A stretch of DNA of 64,000 bases, from assembly GCA_047967505.1 (NCBI GenBank), contig CM106539.1; one strand, written 5' to 3'. This DNA comes from Dipteris shenzhenensis (taxonomy: Eukaryota; Polypodiophyta; Polypodiopsida; Gleicheniales). Below are positions 56,501-61,450 of the stretch, in pieces. How positions within the stretch are numbered: position 1 is the stretch's first letter; every line of letters starts with the position of its first letter. Position numbers and translations under genes: made by a program. The notes beneath the pieces were generated by a model that did not search any database, was not told the origin of the DNA, and saw only the letters and a list, made by a program, of their open reading frames with translations.

Positions 56501-59500
56501 TCCTGACAAACCTAAGAATATCTGTAATTCTTCTAGATTTGTAGGATGTGGCCATTCCAATATGTTACTTTATCAAGGTCCATACGAACCCCTTCTTGGG
56601 ATATTATATGTCCCAAGTATTTCACTTCTTTTGGAAAGAATTCACATTTGGATTCTTTAGCAAAGAGTGAATTATCTCTAAGCAGCTGGAATACTTTTTA
56701 CAAATGTTCCAAATGCTTTTTTTTGGTTTTACTATAAATAAGGATATCGTCTAAAAATACTCCATCAAAATTTCTTAGATATAGCCTTAAGACACTATTC
56801 ATAAGTGTCATGAAAGTTGCTGGAGCATTTGTTAATCCAAATGGCATTACTTTAAATTGGTAATGTCCATACTTAGTACGAAATGATGTCTTAGGAACAT
56901 CCTCTTTCCTAATTCGTACTTGGTAATATCCTGATCTTAAATCAAATTTAGTAAAGTATTTTGCTTATTGTAATTGATCAAAGAGCTTATCAATGCGAGG
57001 CATAGTATATGGTGATTTTATTTAGTGCTCGGTAATCTATGCATAAATACATAGTACCATCCTTTTTCTTTACCAGTAAAACTAGTGCAGACCAAAGTAA
57101 GCTACTTGGTTGGATTTAGCCCTTCTTAAGATATTCCGTTAGTTGTCTTTCGACCTCACGTTTCTCCGTTTGACTAAGCCTATATGGGGGTTTATAAACA
57201 GGGGTAGATCCAGGAATTAAATCTATTTTGTGATTTACTTCTCTCTCAAGAGGTAAACCATCAGGTAAATGAGACAAAAAAACATCTTTAAATTCAAACA
57301 TTAAATCATTGAAAGAAGGTATATACTTTTTAACATTATAAAAAACAATATTACTTCTTTCTGATGCAGAAGACATAAAATCACCAATGAAAGTAAGTTC
57401 ACAGAGATATACCTCGCATTCTTCTTGGTGTAGTAGTCGTTCCAATTCCATCGAACAAATAAGAGGAGAGTTAGGCACATCATGTTCTCCTTGAATCTGG
57501 AAGACGCTACCCTCTTTTTCAAACATGATGGAGTTATTAAGATAACTCCGCTGTAAGCTATGCCCAAGACTATACAGCCATTCTCAACCAAGCACTACAT
57601 CTGTTCGGTCGAGATGCATGATTTGTAAATCAAAGGCATCTTGATAACCTTGAATATCCACCTCCACACCATGTATCATGGTGTCCCAAACTTTTTTATC
57701 ATTGCCCTTTGCCAAAGAGACCACATATTTATGGGCACTTGGACTCTCAAGCAATTTTAATTTTAATTTCAAGAAATTATGTGTTGCACTATCATCGACC
57801 ATCACTCTTACTTTTTGCCTCTTTATTTTTCCATGTATCCTCATTAAATCATGCGAACCAAAGGTGGGCTGCCACATTGCCGATGATAGACAACACATGG
57901 GGGTGCTATTCTCATGATAGACCTCTACCTCAGTGTACTTCTCAGTATCATTAAGCGGCAACACTTGCACCGCATGTACTTGTTTTTGTGGAGGTCTATT
58001 TGGGGCTTTAGCTCCTGCTTGTTTATTTTTAGGGCAGTTCTAAGCAGCATGATCTTTGCCCAAACATTTGAAGCAAAGATTTTCTTGCCTGGCACATGTC
58101 ATATCATATCATATCATGTACTATCTGAAGTAGGATGAGGGCTGGAGCTGGACTGGAACTCAGAATCAGAATCCGAACCCTGCTCTGTGATGATTGGTCT
58201 ATGAGTAGCGAAAATGTCTCGGATTTGCGTCTACATGTTGTGGTGGTGGAGGGGGGTGTAGTCTCCTCGATCTCAGAACCCGCTGAGCTATGTTTAGAGT
58301 GACCCCTCGTCTCGGGCGGTCTCCTCTGAGAAAAGCTGTGATAGGTCGGACCTCAATCGAGTGTGCTTTGGTGACTCTATGTGCCATGGGTGTGTTGGAC
58401 CCGCCATAATTCATGGCAGTGACCAATGTATGATCAATACGGACGGGAGGCTGAAGCAGACGAAGAAGATGGTGGGCTGAAAAGGCTAGGAGTTGCCTGC
58501 TCTGATACCAAATGAAGGAGAATAGGAGAGCAAGAGAGAGCAAATCACACAAGTGTACTGAAAGATATAGGAAACAAGATACAAGCCTAAGGTTTTGTCC
58601 TAGTGACAAAACCTTATCCTAACTACTAACTGTAGTTAGGGATCCTAAGTGTGGTTAGGGGAAAAAACTTCTTATGAGGGAAAAGTGCCCCTAACCCACT
58701 TATATCATTCCAGATTCAAAGATGGCTACTACCACTTTGAATTCTCTACTTGAGTCTTATCTTGGTTTTCACACCTCATTGAACTTGTCTTTGAGGGGGG
58801 TGGCAACCCTCTCACCTTTCATGAGTTGATAGGGCTTTTGTTGCAGGAAGAACAAACCAGGAAGAAAATGGCTTCACGGGCTGGTGAGCATGCCATGCTT
58901 TCGAAATTCAAGCTCAAAGGGAAGGCGCAGCATAAGCAGCATGCAAATCAGCCTACACATCAGCATAAAGCTGATTTTGGACAACCTTCTCACAAGGCTA
59001 AGAGTGATGCAGAGAAACCCAAGAAAAAGGGCGTTTGTCATTCAAATTGGCCATGGCATACATAATATTTGCTTCTCCGAGCTTTTCGCTCTTCTTATGC
59101 TTCCGGCCATGACCAAATCCAAGCCCCGATGCCTCCCATATCTCATCAGTCCTAGCACCAAACAGCTCTTGATCCTTGACTTTCTTTAGGTTCTCCTTTT
59201 CTTTAGACAAGTGTTTCCTCTTCGAAGCGGCAAGGACTTCATACAATTGTCGTTTGAACTGCTGCTGCTGCAGCTACACTTCATTTGCATTGTCTTCTAC
59301 GAGGGCCAAAGGATCTATCCTGTCTCCAAACCGCCACTCATAATTCTTCAGTAAGGGGATCATCTTTGATTATATCATTGACAGCTTGATCTAGAGAAAG
59401 TTCGCAAAAAGAAGCCAGGTCACCACATAGGAGAAAGCAATGAAATAATTGCCAAGGAAAAGAAAAAGGATTCAAGGATCGTTGTTACAGATTCAGCTCC

Positions 59501-60675
59501 TCATGATGGTGGTGATGCTTCATCCAATTTAGTGGAAGAAGACTATGCCTTTTTGACTTGCATTTCTGATTTTCAGGTGGCTGCTCCAGATACTACAGCC
59601 ACATTTGAGGATGACTCTTATGCCTTTTTTGACTTGCAGTTATGATCCTTCTAAGGATTCATGCACTTGTAATGTCAATGAGACATTGAATAATTGGTAC
59701 TTTGATAGTGGTGCCACCAAACATATCACTTCCAAGAAGTGTTTGTTTGATTCTCTGCATCCATCACCCGCTGGTAAAAGGGTGTCTTGTGCAAATTATG
59801 CTTCTTATTCAGTTCCTAGTATTGGTGAGATTGTACTTATAGCCACAGATGGCACAAATTTCAGAATTCATGATGTGCTTTACGTACCTGGAATTAAGAA
59901 GAATTTGCTTTCAGTGTCCTCTCTCAATAAAAGAGCATTTCAGGTTGTCTTTGAAGATGACAACTGCGCAGTTCAAGATAGAGAAGATGATTATGCCTTG
60001 AGACTATCTGGCACGTTGTTTCATGGTCTTTTTCAGCTTGATGTTTTTGAGAAAGATCAGATAATGCACTTGCAGTTTCTACTCCCACTGTTGCTATGTA
60101 GAATGCGAAGTTATGGCATGCGAGATATGGACATATGAGTTATGGCAGCTTGATGACACTTCAAAAACACTCTATGGTTGATGCTTTGCCTCTCTTGGAG
60201 TCACCACCCCCTCATGCCTGTGAAGGGTGTATACTTGGGAAGATGCACGGGTTTCCCTTCAAGAAGGATGATGCAATAAATTACAGCTCATTCATAGTGA
60301 TGTTTGCGTTCCCATGAGGACTCCTGCATTGGGTGGTTATCTCTATTATGTCAGATTTATTGATGACACTTGGGTCTATGGTTTAAAGAAAAAATAAGAT
60401 GTTTTTAAGCATTTCCACCATGAATCTCCTGCCTACATGACAGCCAAGATGCTGGTCTCATTTCTTCTTTCATTTCTCATGTCATGACACTGCCCATGTG
60501 GCAGCCCCCTCTCCACCATGAATCTCCTGCCTACATGACAGCCAAGATGCTGTCCATGTGACAGGCCATTCCACCTATGGTCCACCCCCCTGATGCACGA
60601 TGGGGAGGTGACCATTTATGTTTGTGTGTGTGTGTGTGCGCGTGCGTGCGTGTGTGTACATATATATCCGAGAGT

Positions 60676-60714
<39 letters not shown>

Positions 60715-60822
60715 TGTGTGTGTGTGTGTATTATGAATATATGTATATATGTATATATATACACACACATACATATATGTATGTATATATACATAAATAT
60801 GTGTGTGTGCGCGCACGCGCGT

Positions 60823-60861
<39 letters not shown>

Positions 60862-61450
60862 TGTGTGTGTGTATTATGTATATATGTATATATGTATATA
60901 TATACACACACATACATATATGTATGTATATATACATAAATATGTGTGTGTGTGTGCGCGCGCGCGTGTACACACACACACATTGCTACATGACTTCACT
61001 TAAAGAGTCTGGTATATCAAAGAGGCATGTATAACTGGATGCTTCTACTTTGAGTATTTCTAAATCCAATGCCATTCCCACGGGAAAGGGTCATTAAAGA
61101 AAAGGGAAAAAACATTTGATAGTGGTATTAGTACTACTTGTGGCCAGTTTTAACCTTTTCATGGCCTGAAACACAGAACACATAATTTTCAAAACATGGT
61201 TCTTGGCTGGCAAACACAGATATCAACTGAAACATGCAAAATTAGAAGATCCCCAACTTGGCATCATATTTTGTTAGAAGACAGTGATACATTGGTGCAA
61301 AAGGGAGATAGGGCCCCACAACATACCTTGCCGTAGGGTCTCATTAATCTTAAGGACTTTATCAGTAGCATCCAACTTCTCCTGTAAAATAGATATTGCA
61401 TGTCGTAGCTTCTTCCTGCCAGCTTCACTCTTCTCTAGTTTTTCTGCCAA
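27574..61450 (-). CDS. MEE22: EMB1611/MEE22-like gene (5' end outside window)
   Basis: Nine exons on the minus strand join with consistent phases: 61,450-61,327; 41,458-41,268; 41,071-40,976; 40,855-40,760; 40,565-38,527; 38,296-38,166; 38,016-36,968; 36,800-36,685; 27,952-27,574. Every intron has GT-AG ends and every junction restores a codon. Coding length is 4,221 nt (about 1,406 residues plus stop), without internal stops. Domains: coiled coil, basic and acidic linker with nuclear-localisation-like RKRKR and RKHKR, and a helical C-terminal half ending in LGRLGVD and YLKEWF blocks. I recall these features from plant EMB1611/MEE22, a large protein needed for embryo and shoot meristem development. 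Exon structure is well supported; the family name is less certain. Confidence 0.7.
28099..28142. repeat. (CT)n microsatellite
   Basis: About 21 CT units inside the last intron of the MEE22-like gene. A second tract of similar length lies at 29,499-29,541, inside the LINE. Confidence 0.95.
28220..30235 (+). pseudogene. LINE ORF2, degraded
   Basis: Fragments follow in order on the plus strand. There is a linker after the endonuclease (HFDLALDP at about 28,450), parallel to HFDHSLSP of the LINE at 45.5 kb. RT start blocks come next ([47 protein letters not shown], 28,970-29,245). A broken [12 protein letters not shown] block lies near 29,385, where [12 protein letters not shown] is expected. 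A (CT)n expansion then replaces part of the palm, followed by a TYLGTVFT thumb block (about 29,728-29,751) and the C-terminal tail (30,000-30,225). Many stops occur. It belongs to the same LINE family as the copy at 43.7-47.7 kb. Confidence 0.8.
29499..29541. repeat. (CT)n microsatellite inside LINE RT codons
   Basis: About 21 CT units interrupt the LINE ORF2 just after the [10 protein letters not shown] block, so the expansion arose or inserted within reverse transcriptase coding sequence. Confidence 0.95.
30236..30445 (-). pseudogene. Ty3/gypsy protease-RT linker scrap
   Basis: The minus strand encodes a short gypsy segment: [32 protein letters not shown], then EEIMI and [10 protein letters not shown]. 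This is the conserved linker leading into reverse transcriptase. It has two in-frame stops, and it abuts copia RT sequence on one side and a LINE on the other, so it is a remnant of a separate element. Confidence 0.75.
30446..31034 (-). pseudogene. Copia linker and N-terminal RT fragment
   Basis: A Ser/Gln-rich linker leads into the RT start: [22 protein letters not shown]. The next blocks are in a different frame ([21 protein letters not shown] at about 30,490-30,560). The YVDD catalytic core is not present. Confidence 0.85.
31180..32136 (-). pseudogene. Copia gag-pre-integrase and integrase
   Basis: The gag-pre-integrase block ([20 protein letters not shown]) and integrase zinc part ([14 protein letters not shown]) lead to a core with D (VVHSDVCG), D ([11 protein letters not shown]) and E ([10 protein letters not shown]). 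The catalytic triad is intact, although the usual PQQNGVAERKN loop reads [12 protein letters not shown] stop at 31,834 separates the two parts. A frameshift follows at the GRKP block. Confidence 0.9.
32260..32622 (-). pseudogene. Copia nucleocapsid knuckle and protease
   Basis: The zinc knuckle [14 protein letters not shown] (CX2CX4HX4C) is followed about 65 residues later by the aspartic protease active site [14 protein letters not shown], with DSGA intact. The frame ends at TAG 32,260. Confidence 0.9.
32730..33369 (-). pseudogene. Copia gag
   Basis: The frame from ATG 33,369 carries the UBN2/DUF4219-type start ([19 protein letters not shown]) and [19 protein letters not shown] frame break near 32,950 follows. 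The next piece ([29 protein letters not shown]) completes a typical copia gag. Confidence 0.85.
33370..33960 (-). other. Untranslated leader of the copia element
   Basis: Non-coding, with four degenerate ~21-bp tandem units at about 33,689-33,772 (variants of GTGACCCAATGTCCTGTAA). It probably belongs to the 5' leader or LTR of the minus-strand copia element. LTR borders could not be placed. Confidence 0.4.
33965..34330. repeat. GTACGG-rich minisatellite-like region
   Basis: About 365 bp is dominated by degenerate copies of GTACGG, GGTACAATGTACGG and CAGGTAC, spaced 15-30 bp apart, for example TACGGAGCAGGTACAATGTA near 34,080. Each GTAC core is a small palindrome. Open frames exist on both strands only because stop codons are rare in this repeat. 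It lies upstream of a TATAAAA-like motif (34,567) in what may be a copia LTR. Confidence 0.75.
34505..34580. promoter_or_regulatory. Tandem AGGACTAAGTGTCCT palindromes before a TATA-like motif
   Basis: AGGACTAAGTGTCCTA occurs twice within 40 bp (about 34,521 and 34,546). Each copy is a near-palindrome and is followed by CATAAAAGG. The layout suggests a promoter region of an LTR, but no transcript evidence exists here. Confidence 0.4.
34770..34792. repeat. Short (GA)n microsatellite
   Basis: About 11 GA units in non-coding intron sequence. Confidence 0.9.
34930..35470. repeat. GC-rich LTR-like block
   Basis: About 540 GC-rich bases with repeated GGGGCTG, GGGGCCGAC and CCATAAAAGGGGCTGC phrases and two near copies of GGCACACCCACAA-CAAGGCCCT (about 35,378 and 35,431). 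No coding sequence is convincing. Its composition resembles the block at 52,840-53,230, suggesting related LTRs. Confidence 0.4.
35571..36424 (-). pseudogene. LINE ORF2 C-terminal part, one in-frame stop
   Basis: One minus-strand frame of about 284 codons is broken only by a TAG at 35,783-35,785. It contains the post-RT region ([72 protein letters not shown]). It ends with the CCHC knuckle typical of LINE ORF2 ends (CQLC...EEHMVMIC). It is 5'-truncated at about 36,424, as expected for incomplete LINE insertion. It is the best-preserved LINE piece in the window. Confidence 0.9.
36425..36684 (-). other. Intron sequence, no feature
   Basis: Unique-looking AT-rich intron DNA directly downstream of the donor at 36,684. 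Confidence 0.5.
36685..36800 (-). CDS. MEE22: MEE22-like gene, exon 8 of those visible
   Basis: The 116-nt exon starts in phase 0 after TTTTCTGCAG and ends two bases into a codon before GTAATG. It codes [17 protein letters not shown], then a 21-residue part ending VLSILG. The short length means simple frame scans miss it, but it joins both neighbours perfectly. Confidence 0.85.
36968..38016 (-). CDS. MEE22: MEE22-like gene, exon 7 of those visible
   Basis: The acceptor GATCGGCAG precedes 38,016. Two bases complete an Ala codon, 349 codons follow, and the exon ends in phase 0 before GTACAT. It codes the helical C-terminal half: [47 protein letters not shown] and LELIALYM. A charged Asn/Glu-rich loop (about 37,150-37,300) separates two helical parts. 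Confidence 0.85.
38166..38296 (-). CDS. MEE22: MEE22-like gene, exon 6 of those visible
   Basis: The 131-nt exon begins after GAATTGCAG. Its first base completes Glu with the previous exon, 43 codons follow ([28 protein letters not shown]), and the last base joins the next exon to make Ala. The open frame continues into the following 149-bp intron, which could mimic a longer exon. Confidence 0.8.
38527..40565 (-). CDS. MEE22: MEE22-like gene, large central exon
   Basis: The 2,039-nt exon, phase 0 at entry, ends two bases into a codon before GTAAGT. It starts with a third, diverged copy of the VKLAVEG module ([20 protein letters not shown]). An internal repeat follows: [20 protein letters not shown] and [19 protein letters not shown]. 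The next features are nuclear-localisation-like RKRKR and RKHKR clusters. A long acidic, low-complexity linker comes after them ([10 protein letters not shown] at about 39,760). The exon ends with a hydrophobic part. Confidence 0.9.
40760..40855 (-). CDS. MEE22: MEE22-like gene, duplicated 96-nt exon (copy B)
   Basis: A 32-codon, phase 0-0 exon starting [20 protein letters not shown] and ending SLEASLSEK. It is nearly identical to copy A at 40,976-41,071, and flanking intron sequence is duplicated too, with a repeat unit of 216 bp. Confidence 0.85.
40976..41071 (-). CDS. MEE22: MEE22-like gene, duplicated 96-nt exon (copy A)
   Basis: A 32-codon, phase 0-0 exon starting [20 protein letters not shown] and ending SLEASLSEK, with its donor AAAAGGTAAGG identical to that of copy B. 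Including or skipping either copy keeps the reading frame. Confidence 0.85.
41268..41458 (-). CDS. MEE22: MEE22-like gene, coiled-coil exon
   Basis: The 191-nt exon enters after TATTCACAG with two bases completing a Glu codon and leaves in phase 0 before GTAATG. It codes a charged coiled coil ([20 protein letters not shown]), then [16 protein letters not shown]. The intron upstream is 19.9 kb long. Confidence 0.85.
41814..42284 (-). pseudogene. Gypsy reverse transcriptase fused to RNase H by deletion
   Basis: RT blocks [35 protein letters not shown] and NYEFLVM are followed without a break by RNase H ([32 protein letters not shown]). The YLDD catalytic block and everything between are gone, yet the frame stays open for 156 codons. 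The junction falls in a CTTTT string that would occur at both ends of the lost part, suggesting microhomology-mediated deletion. Confidence 0.9.
42333..43097 (-). pseudogene. Gypsy retropepsin-like protease
   Basis: A 254-codon frame with [20 protein letters not shown], then the active-site block [17 protein letters not shown] and a second block MILGKPW. The expected D-S/T-G catalytic triplet reads D-D-G. The end leads into the RT linker ([20 protein letters not shown]). Confidence 0.85.
43116..43658 (-). pseudogene. Gypsy gag C-terminal half with unusual zinc knuckle
   Basis: Gag helices ([37 protein letters not shown]) are followed by a basic linker. The nucleocapsid motif [16 protein letters not shown] has six residues between the second Cys and His, rather than the usual four. 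The 5' edge is the LINE insertion point. Confidence 0.85.
43786..44395 (-). pseudogene. LINE ORF2 C-terminus with CCHC knuckle
   Basis: It carries [20 protein letters not shown] followed by [20 protein letters not shown]. Parallel sequence stands at 49,786-50,193. A Ser/Arg-rich tail follows to the stop at 43,786. Confidence 0.8.
44396..45220 (-). pseudogene. LINE ORF2 reverse transcriptase, N-terminal half
   Basis: The blocks are [86 protein letters not shown] and [14 protein letters not shown]. The frame then breaks, and after [10 protein letters not shown] the sequence jumps to the C-terminal region, so the catalytic YADD block is missing. Confidence 0.85.
45290..46450 (-). pseudogene. 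LINE ORF2 apurinic-type endonuclease domain
   Basis: In order: an [11 protein letters not shown]-like block (about 46,050), LLVRDFTPG where family members have a GDFN-type motif, VVDYIMGSP, and [15 protein letters not shown] close to the catalytic D-H end. This matches AP-endonuclease domains of plant LINEs, with the GDF motif changed to RDF. At least two stops interrupt it. Confidence 0.75.
46666..47618 (-). pseudogene. LINE ORF1
   Basis: The start is ATG at 47,618 ([20 protein letters not shown]). A TAG near 47,510 is followed in the same frame by a Ser/Thr/Pro-rich part (47,483-47,166). A broken region and then a block resembling the nucleic-acid-binding part of plant ORF1 follow ([29 protein letters not shown]; 46,905-46,666). 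No zinc knuckle was recognised. Confidence 0.6.
47690..48435 (-). pseudogene. Gypsy gag N-terminal half
   Basis: The likely start is at about 48,435 ([20 protein letters not shown]), with a stop near 48,280. The conserved gag core follows from 48,112: [40 protein letters not shown], and in another frame [20 protein letters not shown]. It ends at the LINE border. Confidence 0.75.
48436..49178 (-). other. Untranslated leader of the gypsy element
   Basis: About 740 bp between PBS and gag with G-runs on the plus strand (48,755-48,815). The antisense frame at 48,878-49,288 is not protein-like. No other feature is visible. Confidence 0.5.
49179..49190 (-). promoter_or_regulatory. Primer-binding site for initiator tRNA-Met (gypsy)
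   Basis: The minus strand reads TGGTATCAGAGC, the standard complement of the 3' end of plant initiator tRNA-Met, two bases inside the LTR end (CA at 49,193). Confidence 0.9.
49193..49715 (-). repeat. 5' LTR of the gypsy element
   Basis: On the minus strand it ends TTTTTTACA just before the PBS. Its start is probably TGTGTCATGACAAG or TGTCATGACAAG near 49,713-49,718. No second copy is present at the other end, so the length of about 525 bp is an estimate. Confidence 0.65.
49722..50243 (+). pseudogene. LINE ORF2 tail
   Basis: A frame from 49,786 to 50,193 codes [20 protein letters not shown], then [20 protein letters not shown] and [12 protein letters not shown], parallel to the LINE tail at 44.3 kb. 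The His of the CCHC knuckle (EEH in relatives) is Gln (KEQ). Upstream, about 45 bp of the same sequence (from ACACGTATACC, 49,722) is duplicated about 108 bp apart. The copia LTR begins at 50,244. Confidence 0.8.
50244..50479 (-). repeat. 3' LTR of the copia element
   Basis: About 236 bp, starting TGTTGGAATTACCGCCATAA on the minus strand and preceded by the polypurine tract GCAAGGGGG. A partial copy stands at 58,513-58,700. Confidence 0.85.
50520..51841 (-). pseudogene. Copia reverse transcriptase and RNase H
   Basis: RT runs from [20 protein letters not shown] through [20 protein letters not shown] and [18 protein letters not shown] to an intact YVDD box ([11 protein letters not shown], about 51,361-51,390). 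It continues in [55 protein letters not shown] and the RNase H end. Frame changes near 51,620, 51,400 and 51,300 break it. Confidence 0.9.
51872..52835 (-). pseudogene. Copia integrase C-terminal part and linker
   Basis: Integrase blocks: [14 protein letters not shown] (second catalytic Asp), an AEE remnant of the ERKN block, [20 protein letters not shown] and WHGRKP. The Gln/Pro-rich linker follows to 51,872. The zinc region and first catalytic Asp are missing, because sequence ends at 52,835. Several frameshifts. Confidence 0.85.
52842..53490 (+). repeat. LTR-like block in plus orientation
   Basis: Starts TGTCGGGGGGCTGCC, is GC-rich with many GGGCAGCACATGG/GGCGC phrases, has TATAAAAGG at 53,237, and ends in about 240 bp that match the adjacent minus-strand LTR in inverted orientation. 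It is probably a solo or partial LTR of a related element. Confidence 0.55.
53491..54428 (-). repeat. 3' LTR of the second chromovirus
   Basis: 938 bp, TG...CA. On the minus strand it starts TGTTATGTCAACCATAATCC right after the purine tract AAGGGGAAGGGAA and ends TCATTTCTAACA. Its R/U5 part forms an inverted repeat with 53,250-53,490. Confidence 0.85.
54481..54727 (-). pseudogene. Chromodomain of the second chromovirus
   Basis: [18 protein letters not shown] is followed by the chromodomain [14 protein letters not shown], then [19 protein letters not shown], with the aromatic W residues present. It supports the chromovirus assignment. Confidence 0.85.
54728..55700 (-). pseudogene. Integrase of the second chromovirus
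   Basis: The core has D ([13 protein letters not shown]), D ([14 protein letters not shown]) and E ([12 protein letters not shown]), all intact, followed by [15 protein letters not shown] and the C-terminal SH3-like part ([10 protein letters not shown]). A 280-codon frame (55,570-54,728) is open. The zinc region before it is broken. Confidence 0.9.
55846..57526 (-). pseudogene. Reverse transcriptase and RNase H of the second chromovirus
   Basis: Linker ([20 protein letters not shown]), RT block [20 protein letters not shown] near 57,060, catalytic FLDD ([12 protein letters not shown], about 56,737-56,772), [28 protein letters not shown] (RNase H Asp), and the RNase H end ([16 protein letters not shown]). 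Many stops and shifts, but both RT catalytic aspartates remain. Confidence 0.85.
57584..57970 (-). pseudogene. Protease of the second chromovirus
   Basis: The frame contains [20 protein letters not shown] followed by DDSATHNFL. The expected D-S-G triplet is shifted to D-D-S, so catalysis is doubtful. A nucleocapsid knuckle [13 protein letters not shown] lies upstream, with a stop inside. Confidence 0.8.
58390..58440 (+). repeat. Copia LTR-start-like fragment, plus orientation
   Basis: TGTTGGACCCGCCATAATTC and the following bases match the first ~45 bp of the copia LTR at 50,479 but face the opposite way to the neighbouring LTR end at 58,513. Confidence 0.6.
58499..58510 (-). promoter_or_regulatory. 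Primer-binding site for initiator tRNA-Met (copia)
   Basis: TGGTATCAGAGC on the minus strand, two bases inside the LTR end at 58,513. Confidence 0.9.
58513..58700 (-). repeat. Partial 5' LTR of the copia family at 50.2 kb
   Basis: From TGAAGGAGAATAGGAG to CCCACTTAT it matches the 50,244-50,430 part of the other LTR, then stops abruptly at the start of another copia gag. The U3 start is lost. Confidence 0.85.
58705..59043 (+). pseudogene. Copia gag, first part
   Basis: Starts ATGGCTACTACC at 58,722 or a little upstream. A typical gag end follows in the frame from 58,826: [20 protein letters not shown], then a Lys/His-rich stretch ending KPKKKGVCH, the first residues of the zinc knuckle. There the captured fragment begins. 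Confidence 0.75.
59044..59400 (-). pseudogene. Captured coding fragment of an unidentified gene
   Basis: 357 bp inserted antisense in the zinc-knuckle codons of the copia gag, flanked by TTC on both sides (59,041-59,043 and 59,401-59,403). Minus-strand translation is protein-like: [60 protein letters not shown], then a Lys/His-rich end. One stop and one likely 1-base shift are present. It resembles no transposon protein I know. I read it as part of a host gene, but I cannot name the gene. Confidence 0.6.
59401..60317 (+). pseudogene. Copia gag end, protease and integrase start
   Basis: After the inserted fragment gag resumes with [10 protein letters not shown] (half of the zinc knuckle), then a Ser/Asp-rich linker and the protease active site in [16 protein letters not shown]. 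Next come [19 protein letters not shown] and the gag-pre-integrase block. A frameshift at about 60,138 leads to the integrase zinc start ([18 protein letters not shown]). Confidence 0.85.
60415..60552. repeat. Direct repeat of ~39 bp
   Basis: CACCATGAATCTCCTGCCTA and following bases up to GATGCTG occur at 60,415-60,453 and again at 60,513-60,552, spaced 98 bp, at the decayed end of the copia element. Confidence 0.8.
60618..60985. repeat. Duplicated GT/GA/AT microsatellite composite
   Basis: About 370 bp of (GT)n, (GA)n and AT-rich palindromic TATATGTATATA runs. A compound unit of about 140 bp ((GT)n, GAGAGAGA, (GT)n, an AT palindrome, ACATAAATATGTGTG, GCGCGC) occurs twice in tandem, around 60,704-60,845 and 60,846-60,985. 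Confidence 0.9.
60986..61326 (-). other. Intron sequence before the exon at 61.4 kb
   Basis: Unique-looking intron DNA with no element similarity. Confidence 0.5.
61327..61450 (-). CDS. MEE22: MEE22-like gene, most 5' exon in the window
   Basis: The 124-nt exon after the acceptor ATGGGTAG starts in phase 0 and ends with one base of a codon before GTATGT. It codes a coiled coil: [20 protein letters not shown], then [18 protein letters not shown]. Its last base and the first two of the exon at 41,458 make Glu. The acceptor lacks a strong pyrimidine tract. The initiating exon was not found and should lie beyond 64,000. Confidence 0.75.

Larger units (their letters stand above)
53491..58110 (-). 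mobile_element. Second Ty3/gypsy chromovirus, 5' truncated
   Basis: Minus-strand order: nucleocapsid knuckle (about 58,090-58,030), protease (57,970-57,584), linker and reverse transcriptase (57,526-56,570), RNase H (56,560-55,900), integrase (55,700-54,728), chromodomain (54,640-54,481), polypurine tract and 3' LTR (54,428-53,491). Most of gag and the 5' LTR are absent. It is the most complete pol gene in the window, but stops are frequent. Confidence 0.9.
58701..60425 (+). mobile_element. Ty1/copia element, plus strand, truncated in integrase
   Basis: Gag (58,705-59,470, interrupted by a 357-bp antisense fragment), protease ([14 protein letters not shown], 59,694-59,735), gag-pre-integrase and the integrase zinc start ([14 protein letters not shown], about 60,221-60,262). 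The sequence decays and ends near 60,425 before the microsatellite block. LTRs are not visible. Confidence 0.85.
41459..61326 (-). other. Giant intron (19.9 kb) with nested transposable elements
   Basis: The donor is GTATGT at 61,326 and the acceptor TATTCACAG ends at 41,459. It holds two gypsy elements, two copia elements, one near-complete LINE and one LINE tail, LTR fragments and a microsatellite block. Splice phase (one base before, two bases after) agrees across the whole distance. Confidence 0.85.

Noticed and set aside
60531-61003. Long overlapping frames of His/Thr and Cys/Val repeats
   Set aside because: Direct translations of GT and GA microsatellites.
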